A stretch of DNA of 64,000 nucleotides from an uncultured Winogradskyella sp. Its GTDB lineage: Bacteria > Bacteroidota > Bacteroidia > Flavobacteriales > Flavobacteriaceae. This document shows, piece by piece, positions 10,345 through 19,891 of this stretch; position 1 is the first letter of the stretch; each line of letters opens with the position of its first letter. The stretch is taken from contig NZ_CANMJY010000008.1 in assembly GCF_947498345.1 (NCBI RefSeq), forward strand, positions 158,282 through 222,281, in the 5' to 3' direction. The translations under genes were made by a program, and so were the position numbers. The notes under the pieces are model-generated. The model was given only the letters and a program-made list of their open reading frames with translations, made no database searches and was not told the origin of the DNA.

Positions 10345-13300
10345 ATGCATTTTGATAAAATTCATGATACCATGCACCAAGTAAACCTATCAATTATGAC
10401 ATACTTTAGCCTATTTTGTACTCAAAGATTATTCACACTACTATTTATTTTAAATCTATTTTTTGTCAATGCTCAGCAAAATGACAGTTTAAAAATTACA
10501 GATTTAGAAAATGGAAAAGAGCTTCTTTTTTATGGAAAGTATAATGAATCAGTTTCTGTTTTTCAAAAAGTATTAGAGAACTTTAAATCATCAAAAGACT
10601 ATTCGAAAATTGCTGAAACGTACAATTTGTTATCGCAGGCTTACTTCTCTAATTCACGCTTAGACGAAGCATTATTATCTGCACAAATCGCATTAGAGAA
10701 TAGTCGCAAAAATGACCTGAAAAGTAATTATGAAGAAGCAAATGCTCTTGATAATATTGGCAATGCCCAAACTGCTATGGGTAAGTTTAAAGAAGCACTT
10801 ACTAATTATAATTTAGCGCTAAACATTAGGCTTCAATATATAGAAAAAGACAACTACGGACTAGTAAGTAGTTATTATAACTTAGGTACACTTTTTAGGT
10901 CAAAAGGTGAATTTGAAAGCGCTTTAAACTATTTAAATAAAGCCTTAAATACTGAACTAAAAAAAACAAAAAAAAACAAAATACTACAAGCTAATAATAA
11001 CGAAGCTATGGGTTTCGTATACTATGACCTAAGTGATTTTGATACTGCATTATCCTATTTTGAAACAATGTTAGACTTGTCTAATGAGGTATATGAAAAC
11101 AATAACCCTTACTTTGTAAAAGTATATAATAATCTTGGTCTTATATACTCCATTAAAGAACAGTTTAACCAAAGTCTTGAATATTACCAAAAAGCAATTG
11201 GCGTAAGTATTAATAATTATGGAGTAGACCGCCATCCAGATCAGGCCAAACTAAATTTCAATATTGGTACTATTTACCGCAGACAAAATCAAAAATCAAA
11301 AGCTCTATACCATACCAAAAAATCATTAGATATGGCTTTAAAGGTCTTTGGAGAAAATCACAGAAATCTATTCTTCCCTTACAGTCAAATAGGACAAATA
11401 TATAATGACGAAAAAGGTATTTTTTATTTAATGAAAGCATTAAAAATTTGTAACGAAACTGATAAATTAAGAATTTCCTATCTATATGATTATTTATATG
11501 AGGCCCATACAAATGTTGGTAATTATAGTGAAGCTCTTATTTATGCAAAAAAAGCACTTCAAATTCGGGAAGATGTGTTTGGAGAAAATAATGTTAACAT
11601 TGTCCGCTCTAATAACATAGTTTCAAAAAGTTATATGGCAGTAAACGACAACCAAAATGCTTTAGATCAGATTAATAAGGCTATTAATTCAAATTACTTA
11701 GGATATGATCGTAATAATATTTTAGCAAAAACCATAAAGTTGACTGACTTTTTAGATGATGACTTATTACTTGAATCTATAAAGATTAAAGCAGATATAT
11801 ACTTGAGTCTGTACAACAAAGAAGGGCTAAAGGAGCAACTAGAGGAGAGCAATCTTTTATACAAAAAAGCCAATTCATTGATTAATATCAAAAGAAATAA
11901 AAAAAGAAACTATGACGATAAGATTAAGTTTTCTGGTATAGTTAAGTCTATTTATGCAAAAAATATTGAAACTCAGCTTTTGTTAAGTAAATCTCAAGAA
12001 AATAAAACGTCGCTAGATGAATTATTTTATTTTTCTGAAAAAAGCAGAGCAAATGTCTTAAGAGAATTAGCAAAAAATACGGATGCAAAAAACATATCGC
12101 ATATAAATACTGAAATCTTAGAATTAGAAAATCATATAGACACAGAAATTGCTAAGTTAACATCTAATATCATTGACGAAGCATCAAAAAAACAAATAGA
12201 TAGCTCTAAAGCACACAAATTAGAGGGTAATTTGTTTGACTTAAAAAGAAGAAAAGATTCGTTAGAAACACAAATTGAAACTGATTATCCGAAATATTAT
12301 GAATTAAAATATGAGAAAAACATCATTGAAATCTATGAGCTTCAAAAACAACTAGAAGAAAACACAACATTTATAGAGTTCTTTACTTCAAAAAATAATG
12401 TTTACGTCTTTATTATAACAAAGGATAATTTTCATGTTGAAAAGTTACTAATCGAAAATTTAAATGAAAAAATAGAAACATTAAATGAAAGCATCACTAG
12501 CAAAGAAGAAGCTAGTTATATAAGTTTGTCATCAAACCTATATGAACAATTAATTAAACCTATTCGAAAACATATTATAGGTAACAAGTTAATTATTGTT
12601 CCAGACGAATCATTATGGCATTTACAATTTGATTTACTAATTACTTCTAACGAAACTAAAACTTACAATCAACCAAATTATTTACTTTTTGATTATGCTA
12701 TTAGTTATGCAAATTCTGCTAGTATGTTATTTGAAAATACAAAAGGTATAATAAAAAATGATTTATTAGACGAATGTATAGCCTTCTCCTATACTAGTAG
12801 CAACTCAATTTCAAACACTACCGATATAGATCTACCTGGTTCGAGAAAAGAAATAAAAGAGCTATCAACTATTTTTAAAGGTAAATACCTTTATGGTGAC
12901 CAGGCTAATGAAACTAATTTTAAGAATAATGTTAATTACTATAAATTAGTTCATCTTGCTTTACATGCAAAGATTGACAGTCTAAACCCAAAACATTTAA
13001 AAATCTTTTTTTCAGAAACAGAACAAGACGAAAAAGAAGATAATATTCTTTACGGTCACGAATTATATAACGTTAATATTCCTGCAGACTTAGTTGTTTT
13101 AAGTGCCTGCAATACAGGAGTTGGTAAAATCAATAAAGGTGAAGGTATTTTAAGTTTAGGAAATGCTTTTCAATACGCAGGTGCCAAAAGTCTTATGTTG
13201 AGTCGATGGGAAATTTCAGACGAAACCACACCAGAAGTCATGAAACTTTTTTATACAAATATTAAGAGTGGAATGAATAAAAGTGTGGCATTACAACAAG

Positions 13301-13485
13301 CCAAAATTAATTACTTAAGCTCTACTGATATCCTTAGATCTTCACCTTATTATTGGGGTAGTTTTTACATCTTGGGAGATACAAATGCTGTAGAGCTTAG
13401 TAACTCATCTTCATATATGTATTATTATATGGGAGCATTTATAGTACTTATAATCTTCATTATCCTTTTCCGAAGAAAAAAATAA
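10345..13485 (+). CDS. TPR-CHAT domain protein (caspase-like), signal peptide and C-terminal TM
   Basis: Multiple TPRs; CHAT His in YKLVHLALHAKID and Cys in LVVLSACNTGVGKINKGEGILSLGNAFQYAGAKSLMLSRWEISDE; C-terminal MYYYMGAFIVLIIFIILFRRKK. True start may be an internal ATG (about 10399). Confidence 0.9.
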   Translation: MHFDKIHDTMHQVNLSIMTYFSLFCTQRLFTLLFILNLFFVNAQQNDSLKITDLENGKELLFYGKYNESVSVFQKVLENFKSSKDYSKIAETYNLLSQAYFSNSRLDEALLSAQIALENSRKNDLKSNYEEANALDNIGNAQTAMGKFKEALTNYNLALNIRLQYIEKDNYGLVSSYYNLGTLFRSKGEFESALNYLNKALNTELKKTKKNKILQANNNEAMGFVYYDLSDFDTALSYFETMLDLSNEVYENNNPYFVKVYNNLGLIYSIKEQFNQSLEYYQKAIGVSINNYGVDRHPDQAKLNFNIGTIYRRQNQKSKALYHTKKSLDMALKVFGENHRNLFFPYSQIGQIYNDEKGIFYLMKALKICNETDKLRISYLYDYLYEAHTNVGNYSEALIYAKKALQIREDVFGENNVNIVRSNNIVSKSYMAVNDNQNALDQINKAINSNYLGYDRNNILAKTIKLTDFLDDDLLLESIKIKADIYLSLYNKEGLKEQLEESNLLYKKANSLINIKRNKKRNYDDKIKFSGIVKSIYAKNIETQLLLSKSQENKTSLDELFYFSEKSRANVLRELAKNTDAKNISHINTEILELENHIDTEIAKLTSNIIDEASKKQIDSSKAHKLEGNLFDLKRRKDSLETQIETDYPKYYELKYEKNIIEIYELQKQLEENTTFIEFFTSKNNVYVFIITKDNFHVEKLLIENLNEKIETLNESITSKEEASYISLSSNLYEQLIKPIRKHIIGNKLIIVPDESLWHLQFDLLITSNETKTYNQPNYLLFDYAISYANSASMLFENTKGIIKNDLLDECIAFSYTSSNSISNTTDIDLPGSRKEIKELSTIFKGKYLYGDQANETNFKNNVNYYKLVHLALHAKIDSLNPKHLKIFFSETEQDEKEDNILYGHELYNVNIPADLVVLSACNTGVGKINKGEGILSLGNAFQYAGAKSLMLSRWEISDETTPEVMKLFYTNIKSGMNKSVALQQAKINYLSSTDILRSSPYYWGSFYILGDTNAVELSNSSSYMYYYMGAFIVLIIFIILFRRKK

Positions 13486-13586
13486 ATTATTATTAAATAA
13501 CAGATTTAGAAATAGTCTCAGCAAATTTTATGAGACAATTTTCACCTCCTTTTCGTCAATGATTGCAACTTTAAAAAATTTAGCTT

Positions 13587-13629
13587 AAAAAACAGGGTAA
13601 CAGAATAAAAATAATTGAACAATAATACA
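13587..13629 (+). promoter_or_regulatory. Bipartite promoter-like motif, copy A
   Basis: AAAAAACAGGGTAACA-N14-GAACAATAATACA, 30 nt before ATG 13660; same layout as 15852..15894. Confidence 0.5.
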
Positions 13630-13659
13630 AATTGATTGTTTAATTAAACTTAAAATACT

Positions 13660-15786
13660 ATGAGATTATACTTTTACAAAGTACTAACGATTCTGTTTAT
13701 ATGTACTAGCATGGGCGGTTTTTCGCAAAACAACTGTATTGATACTTTTGATAGTGGTCAACTACTTAATAACAACTATAATTTAAGAGGTGCGTCAACA
13801 AACCAATTAGGTAACAATCTTACTGCTGATCACTACGCCTATTGCGGCAATAATGATCCTGCTTCAGTTCAAAGTTTGAGTTTTCCTTTCAACCAAACCA
13901 ATAATTTTCAGGATGCTGCTACTCAAGTAACTTCAGGGATTGAACAATATCTATCAAGTCAATTAGGAGTATCTCTTAACAGAACAATTGGATCCAGAGC
14001 CCTCAAATTAAATCCAACAATGGAATTGAATATTAGCAATAGAACAACAATTTCTAGGAATATTCAATTAGATGGTGACTTTCTTAATTTTGACTTCATA
14101 CACTTAGGATTGGTACCTGACAGCAATAATGATCACATAAATGGCTTTCTAGAATATAAATTAATTGATGCCAATAACCCAAGTGTTATTTTAGATCAAG
14201 GATGTTATAATATCACAAATGACACCTCAGCTAGTGAATTTAATCTTTACACAAGAGCCTATCATCCTACCATTTCTAGTCAGCTAATAGCATATACACC
14301 AAATTGGGTAACACACAGCATAGATCTAAGCTCAATTAATGCAAATAATGCTGTATTAGAATTAACTGTATCTGACTGTGGCACTTTAGGCGCAGAGGGA
14401 CAAAAACATTTTAGTACTGCTTATATCGACAATATTTGTATTACTTCATGTGATGATAACACAGGTAGTATAAAAATGGATGCTTTTGTCAGACTAAATT
14501 GTCCAACTGAAAACTTTATAGTTTCTGGACTTTATGAAAACCCAGGTTGCAGTACAGATGCTGTCTCTATAACTGCTTACATTGCTCCTTACGACACAAG
14601 TAATCCTAATGGAACTTCAAACGCAACTCCAATTGCTACAGGCACTTTTAATGATTCAAATTTTAGCTTTGATATTAATCCAAATACTTTAGATTTTATA
14701 CCATTTCAAGACTATAACATATTTGTCATTGTAACGTTCTCTGATGGAAGCACAGCAGTTGGTCATCGTAAATACTGGGAGCTCACTTTTGATGATTGTG
14801 ATACAACTTCAAATCCGTGTGAAGATTCACCAATAACGATCAACAGCGAAATACCAAAATGCAATGATTTAAACCTAGAAGGTGACTTTAGTTTTGAAAT
14901 ATGCGGAGATTACTGCGCTGATAACACTAATGGTCCTTATTTAATATATATGTATCTTGAAATCCTCGACGTAGATAACGATAGCCAGATTATTAACACA
15001 ATCACTACGCCTTCATCTTTTACTGAAACCAACTATTGCTTTGAAATTACAAATTCAGATTTCGATAATGGATCAACTGGAAATTATGATTTTAAAGTAA
15101 CTGCTCTTTTTCAAAATAGTGATGGCTCTTACTATGAAGAAGATGTAACTGTAGGAAGGTTATCATTTGATGATTGTCAAGAAAATGGTTGCGAATTGAT
15201 TAGTGAAGCACAATTATCTTTTTCTAATACCACTGGATATGTACTATCATGGGAAAACATTCCAAATGCAACTTATGAACTTGAATTTGTAGTGGACTAT
15301 TCGTGCTTTTCTAGTCCTTTTCCACCTTTAGATGATAACGCTGCTACTTTCATTACAACAAATAATTCTATTAGTCTTTCAAACGACATAACTCCAGTAA
15401 CGGGTGGAAGATCATGGCAATATCGCATTAGAACAGGGCCTAATTGCCCATGGACTGAATGGTGCTGCGTGGCATATGCCCGAATAGATACAAGTTGCTC
15501 CTCTAGCCTCGGCAGAAAAAAAAGTAATAAAAAACAACATAAAGATCTGAATTTGGTTTCTATCTATCCAAATCCTGCAACGAGCGCGCTTACTATCGCA
15601 ACAGACGACTCAAAAATAGATTATATAGGGCTTTATAATATTTATGGAAAGCCGCTATTACAAGTTAAAAATGTAGATGCTTTTCAAAAAAGTATTCAAA
15701 CCGATAGATTCGCAAGAGGATATTATGTTGTCAAAGTGACTCTTAAAGACGGAAGCACAGAACATAAAAATGTAATCTTAAAGTAA
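13660..15786 (+). CDS. Secreted protein with T9SS type A C-terminal sorting domain
   Basis: Signal peptide MRLYFYKVLTILFICTSMGGFSQ; C-terminal LVSIYPNPATSALTIATDD...YYVVKVTLKDGSTEHKNVILK. Confidence 0.9.
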   Translation: MRLYFYKVLTILFICTSMGGFSQNNCIDTFDSGQLLNNNYNLRGASTNQLGNNLTADHYAYCGNNDPASVQSLSFPFNQTNNFQDAATQVTSGIEQYLSSQLGVSLNRTIGSRALKLNPTMELNISNRTTISRNIQLDGDFLNFDFIHLGLVPDSNNDHINGFLEYKLIDANNPSVILDQGCYNITNDTSASEFNLYTRAYHPTISSQLIAYTPNWVTHSIDLSSINANNAVLELTVSDCGTLGAEGQKHFSTAYIDNICITSCDDNTGSIKMDAFVRLNCPTENFIVSGLYENPGCSTDAVSITAYIAPYDTSNPNGTSNATPIATGTFNDSNFSFDINPNTLDFIPFQDYNIFVIVTFSDGSTAVGHRKYWELTFDDCDTTSNPCEDSPITINSEIPKCNDLNLEGDFSFEICGDYCADNTNGPYLIYMYLEILDVDNDSQIINTITTPSSFTETNYCFEITNSDFDNGSTGNYDFKVTALFQNSDGSYYEEDVTVGRLSFDDCQENGCELISEAQLSFSNTTGYVLSWENIPNATYELEFVVDYSCFSSPFPPLDDNAATFITTNNSISLSNDITPVTGGRSWQYRIRTGPNCPWTEWCCVAYARIDTSCSSSLGRKKSNKKQHKDLNLVSIYPNPATSALTIATDDSKIDYIGLYNIYGKPLLQVKNVDAFQKSIQTDRFARGYYVVKVTLKDGSTEHKNVILK

Positions 15787-15807
15787 GTCTTATCTAATAA
15801 TTTTAAT

Positions 15808-15842
15808 AAAAAGCTGTTTAGTTTAATCTAGGCAGCTTTTTT
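15808..15842 (+). terminator. Rho-independent terminator after T9SS protein gene
   Basis: AAAAAGCTG...CAGCTTTTTT. Confidence 0.75.
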
Positions 15843-15851
15843 AAAAATTTA

Positions 15852-15894
15852 AAAAAATAGGGTAACAATTTTTTGTTTTTAGAACAGTAATATA
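15852..15894 (+). promoter_or_regulatory. Bipartite promoter-like motif, copy B
   Basis: AAAAAATAGGGTAACA-N14-GAACAGTAATATA, 19 nt before GTG 15914. Confidence 0.5.
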
Positions 15895-15913
15895 AACTAT
15901 AAAATCTATTACT

Positions 15914-17524
15914 GTGAAAGACGCACTTAGCTACCAAACACAACAATTATTAAAAGCCAACAAAATAATAATTGATTTTAATGAGCTAGAGTTTCAAATC
16001 CAAAGCCATCCTACCTACCCAAGTTTACATGCAATTACTGGAGTACTCGATCATTTTAATATTGAAAACTTAGCATTAGATGTTCCGATTACAGCTAATG
16101 TTTTAAGGCATCTTCCAAATACTTTTTTAGCACAAATTAATATTGAGGAGCAAAAACAATTTGCCGTAGTTTCAAAAATTAAGAATAACTATCATTTAAT
16201 TTTTGATTCTAAATCTAAGAAGACAGTATCAGAATCCGATTTCCTTAATCAGTTTACTGGTATTGTTTTGGCTGTAGATAAAACCGAGTCAGATCTAAGT
16301 AATAATTATTCAAATATAAGATCAAATATCATTAGAGGTCTTGCTATTGGTTCTGCAATAGTATTTGTTTTGCTTTTTGCGAACACCAATCCAAGCATTA
16401 TTAACATTTTATTTCTAACTACTTCTATTTTAGGCGCTTACATTTCTTTTACAATTTTAAAGCAAGAACAAGGTGAAAGTACATTACTTGGTAATGCTTT
16501 TTGTTCTAACCCAACAGAAAAGAAAAGTTGTAATGCCGTATTATCATCAAAAGGCGCAACGGTTTTTGAAGGCTTTAAATTAAGTGACATGAGCTTTATT
16601 TACTTCACGAGCTTAGGATTAGCTACATTTCTATTGGTTATAGTTAATGAAAGCGTTTTCATTCCAAAACTTATCAGTGCTTTGGCATTGTCAATAACTG
16701 TATATTCTATTTACTATCAAATAAGAGTTGTAAAAAAATGGTGTTTCCTTTGCTTATGTATAGTAGGGCTCATATGGTTACAAGCGGGTCTTTTTGCTAT
16801 AGATAACGTTCCTAACTTTACGTTATCTAGTATTCTTTTCACTACACTTTCATTTATATCCATAGGAGCTATATGGCTTTTTATGTCTAAAATTTATAAA
16901 GACAATACAGTACTTAACAGAAGTAAAGTTGATTATTTTAAGTTTAAAAGAAACTTTGAATTATTTAATAGTCAATTAGATAAATCTAAAGTAATAGATA
17001 CAAAAATTGACAACATAGATGAAATAGAGTATGGTAACCCAAATAGTAATTTTAATATTACCATTATTACCAATCCGTTGTGTGGGCACTGTAAACCAGT
17101 CCATAAACTCATTGAGCAGATTTTACAACAATATTCACAATCTGTTAAACTCACCATCAGATTTAACATTAATCCCAAGGATCCAGAGAGTGGTGCCGTA
17201 AAAATTGCGACTCGACTATTAGATTTATATAATAATAGTACAGAAACATGTATGAAAGCCATGCACGAAATTTATGGTACTTCTACAATAAATGACTGGT
17301 TAAATAAGTGGAAATTATGCTCAGATCCAATACAATATCTAAGCATATTAAAAAATGAATATGATTGGTGCACTACCAATGGCACAAACTTTACCCCAGA
17401 AATTTTAATTAACGGCAAGTCATATCCATCAATATTTGACAGAAGTGACCTCATTTATTTTATCGAAGACTTACAAAGTGAAGCGAAACATCAAGTTAGA
17501 CTTCCGGAAACAGAGAATATCTAA
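15914..17524 (+). CDS. Fusion: C39-like (no catalytic Cys) domain + VKOR family disulfide oxidoreductase + thioredoxin/DsbA-like domain (GTG start)
   Basis: VKOR loop cysteines FCSNPTEKKSC, CXXC in KKWCFLCLC, four-TM region, C-terminal ITNPLCGHCKPVH thioredoxin motif. Confidence 0.85.
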   Translation: MKDALSYQTQQLLKANKIIIDFNELEFQIQSHPTYPSLHAITGVLDHFNIENLALDVPITANVLRHLPNTFLAQINIEEQKQFAVVSKIKNNYHLIFDSKSKKTVSESDFLNQFTGIVLAVDKTESDLSNNYSNIRSNIIRGLAIGSAIVFVLLFANTNPSIINILFLTTSILGAYISFTILKQEQGESTLLGNAFCSNPTEKKSCNAVLSSKGATVFEGFKLSDMSFIYFTSLGLATFLLVIVNESVFIPKLISALALSITVYSIYYQIRVVKKWCFLCLCIVGLIWLQAGLFAIDNVPNFTLSSILFTTLSFISIGAIWLFMSKIYKDNTVLNRSKVDYFKFKRNFELFNSQLDKSKVIDTKIDNIDEIEYGNPNSNFNITIITNPLCGHCKPVHKLIEQILQQYSQSVKLTIRFNINPKDPESGAVKIATRLLDLYNNSTETCMKAMHEIYGTSTINDWLNKWKLCSDPIQYLSILKNEYDWCTTNGTNFTPEILINGKSYPSIFDRSDLIYFIEDLQSEAKHQVRLPETENI

Positions 17525-17530
17525 AAAAAG

Positions 17531-17552
17531 CAAAGCCCAAAAGCGAGCTTTG
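17531..17552 (+). terminator. Intergenic hairpin after VKOR fusion gene
   Basis: CAAAGC-CCAAAAGCGA-GCTTTG; no long U tract, so may be an RNA-processing or stabilising hairpin. Confidence 0.4.
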
Positions 17553-17562
17553 TAATGAACAG

Positions 17563-17607
17563 TATTCTCTCGCGAAGAACAGACATAAAATGTCTTTAAT
17601 GCTCACG
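17563..17607 (+). promoter_or_regulatory. Repeated 5-prime-leader element, copy 1 (hairpin only variant)
   Basis: TATTCTCTCGCGAAGAACAGACATAAAATGTCTTTAATGCTCACG; shares TATTCTCTCGCGARGAA and the RGACRY..RYGUCY hairpin with copies 2 and 3. Confidence 0.65.
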
Positions 17608-17646
17608 TAAATATAAATTTAAAATAAGAATCAGGTATAATCTGAA

Positions 17647-19836
17647 TTGAAAAAGAAATTCCCAACATATAACCAAACAGAAGCTAAAGACTGTGGTCCT
17701 ACATGCATTAAAATCATTGCCAAGCATTATGGCAAATCTATAAACACACAAGAATTAAGGCAACTTAGCGAGACAACAAGACTTGGCAGTAATTTGATGT
17801 ACTTAAGTGAAGCTGCAGAGTCTATAGGCTTTAGATCACTGGGTCTTAAGTTGACATATAAAAAATTAAAAGAAGCGCCTTTACCTTGCATTTTACATTG
17901 GAACAACGACCACTATGTTGTACTCTATAAAATAAAAAAAGATACTATATATATTTCTGACCCAGCTCATGGCCTTATAACATATACCAAACAAGAATTT
18001 ATAAAATTTTGGATTGGTAAAAATGCTAATGAGAATACAGAAGATGGTATTGCCCTTATTTTAGAGCCTACACCCAACTTTTATCAAAATGAATTTGATG
18101 ATGATAAAAAATTTGGTTTTAGCTTCATTTTTAAATATCTAATTAAGTACAAGAAATTTATAGTTCAGCTAATTATTGGCTTAATTGCTGGCAGTTTGCT
18201 ACAACTTGTACTACCCTTTCTAACACAGAGTATTGTAGATATAGGTATACAGAACCAAGACCTCAACTTCATATATCTCATTCTTTTTGCACAGCTAGCA
18301 TTATTTACAGGTAGAGCTTCATTAGAGGTTATTAGAAGTTGGATACTCTTACATCTTAGTACGCGTATAAACATCTCTCTTATTTCAGATTTTTTCATTA
18401 AGCTTATGAAGCTCCCCATTTCTTACTTTGATGTAAGAATGACTGGAGATTTACTGCAACGCATTAATGATCATAAACGTATTGAACGTATTCTCACAAC
18501 ATCATCGTTAACCATCATATTTTCATTCTTCAATTTTATTGTTTTCAGTTGCGTTCTTGCCTATTACAGCTTACAAATATTTGGAGTTTTCTTAATAGGC
18601 AGTGCCCTATACATCGTCTGGGTACTATTCTTTTTTAAAAAACGCAAAGCATTAGATTATAAGCGGTTTTCTCAAATAAGTGATGAGCAAAGCAAAGTCA
18701 TAGAGCTCATCAATGGTATGCAAGAAATTAAACTTCATAATGCTGAGCGACGCATGCGTTGGAATTGGGAATATGTACAAGCCAAACTGTTTAAAATTGC
18801 AACCAAAAGTCTTGCCTTAGAACAGACACAAAGTGTAGGGTCTAATCTAATTAACGAGCTAAAAAACATGTTCATCACAGTACTTTCAGCTACATTGGTT
18901 GTTGAAGGTAATATTACCTTAGGTATGATGATGGCCATAAGCTATATGGTTGGTCAACTTAATGGACCAATTATTCAACTAATAAGCTTTTTGAGAGAAA
19001 TGCAAGACGCCAAAATTTCAATTGAACGTTTGGGTGAAATCCATAACATGGAAAATGAGGAAAATCCCGAAGACAATAAAATTGCAAATATTCCTAAAGA
19101 AGCAAATATAAGTCTTAACAAAGTTTACTTTAAATATCCGGGAGCCTTAGAACCTGTAATAAGAGACCTAACGCTCATAATACCACCAAAAAAAACAACT
19201 GCTATTGTTGGTGTAAGTGGAAGTGGAAAAACCACCCTAATGAAACTTCTCTTGCGTTTCTATGAAACAGATAAAGGTGAGATCTCAGTTGGAAACTTTA
19301 ACCTCAACAATATATCACAACGGATTTGGCGAGAAAACTGTGGTGTAGTTATACAAGAAGGTTACATCTTTAATGATACCGTAGCTAGTAATATTGCCGT
19401 TGGCGAAGATTACATAGATAAAGAAAGGTTACAGCATGCAGTTCATGTCGCTAACATATCAGATTACATAGCGCAATTACCCTTAGGATATAATACAAAA
19501 ATAGGAAGCGAAGGCACAGGACTAAGTACAGGACAAAAACAACGCTTACTTATTGCCAGGTCAGTATATAAGAATCCAAGGTTTCTATTCTTTGATGAAG
19601 CTACCTCAGCATTAGATGCTAATAATGAAAAAACAATTATGGAAAAGCTAAACACTTTTTTTAAAGACAAAACTGCAGTGGTTATTGCACATCGCTTGAG
19701 TACGGTAAAAAATGCACATCAAATTGTTGTACTTGACCAAGGTAAAATCGTCGAAATAGGAAATCATGATGAGTTGATAAAGAACAAGGCCAATTACTAT
19801 AACCTAGTAAAAAATCAATTAGAGCTAGGCAACTAA
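17647..19836 (+). CDS. Peptidase C39 domain-containing ABC transporter (PCAT), TTG start
   Basis: C39: YNQTEAKDCGPTCIKIIAKHYGK, HWNNDHYVVLYKI, ISDPAHG; ABC: GVSGSGKTTLMKLLLRFYE, LSTGQKQRLLIARSVYKNPRFLFFDEATSALD. Confidence 0.95.
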   Translation: MKKKFPTYNQTEAKDCGPTCIKIIAKHYGKSINTQELRQLSETTRLGSNLMYLSEAAESIGFRSLGLKLTYKKLKEAPLPCILHWNNDHYVVLYKIKKDTIYISDPAHGLITYTKQEFIKFWIGKNANENTEDGIALILEPTPNFYQNEFDDDKKFGFSFIFKYLIKYKKFIVQLIIGLIAGSLLQLVLPFLTQSIVDIGIQNQDLNFIYLILFAQLALFTGRASLEVIRSWILLHLSTRINISLISDFFIKLMKLPISYFDVRMTGDLLQRINDHKRIERILTTSSLTIIFSFFNFIVFSCVLAYYSLQIFGVFLIGSALYIVWVLFFFKKRKALDYKRFSQISDEQSKVIELINGMQEIKLHNAERRMRWNWEYVQAKLFKIATKSLALEQTQSVGSNLINELKNMFITVLSATLVVEGNITLGMMMAISYMVGQLNGPIIQLISFLREMQDAKISIERLGEIHNMENEENPEDNKIANIPKEANISLNKVYFKYPGALEPVIRDLTLIIPPKKTTAIVGVSGSGKTTLMKLLLRFYETDKGEISVGNFNLNNISQRIWRENCGVVIQEGYIFNDTVASNIAVGEDYIDKERLQHAVHVANISDYIAQLPLGYNTKIGSEGTGLSTGQKQRLLIARSVYKNPRFLFFDEATSALDANNEKTIMEKLNTFFKDKTAVVIAHRLSTVKNAHQIVVLDQGKIVEIGNHDELIKNKANYYNLVKNQLELGN

Positions 19837-19838
19837 AA

Positions 19839-19891
19839 TATTCTCTCGCGAAGAATAGACGCAAATCTTGGGTGTCTATAATTGTCCAGGA
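19839..19891 (+). promoter_or_regulatory. Repeated 5-prime-leader element, copy 2 (hairpin + H-type pseudoknot)
   Basis: ATTCT/AGAAT hairpin; S1 AGACGC(19857-19862)/GTGTCT(19872-19877); S2 TCTTGG(19866-19871)/CCAGGA(19886-19891). Confidence 0.7.
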
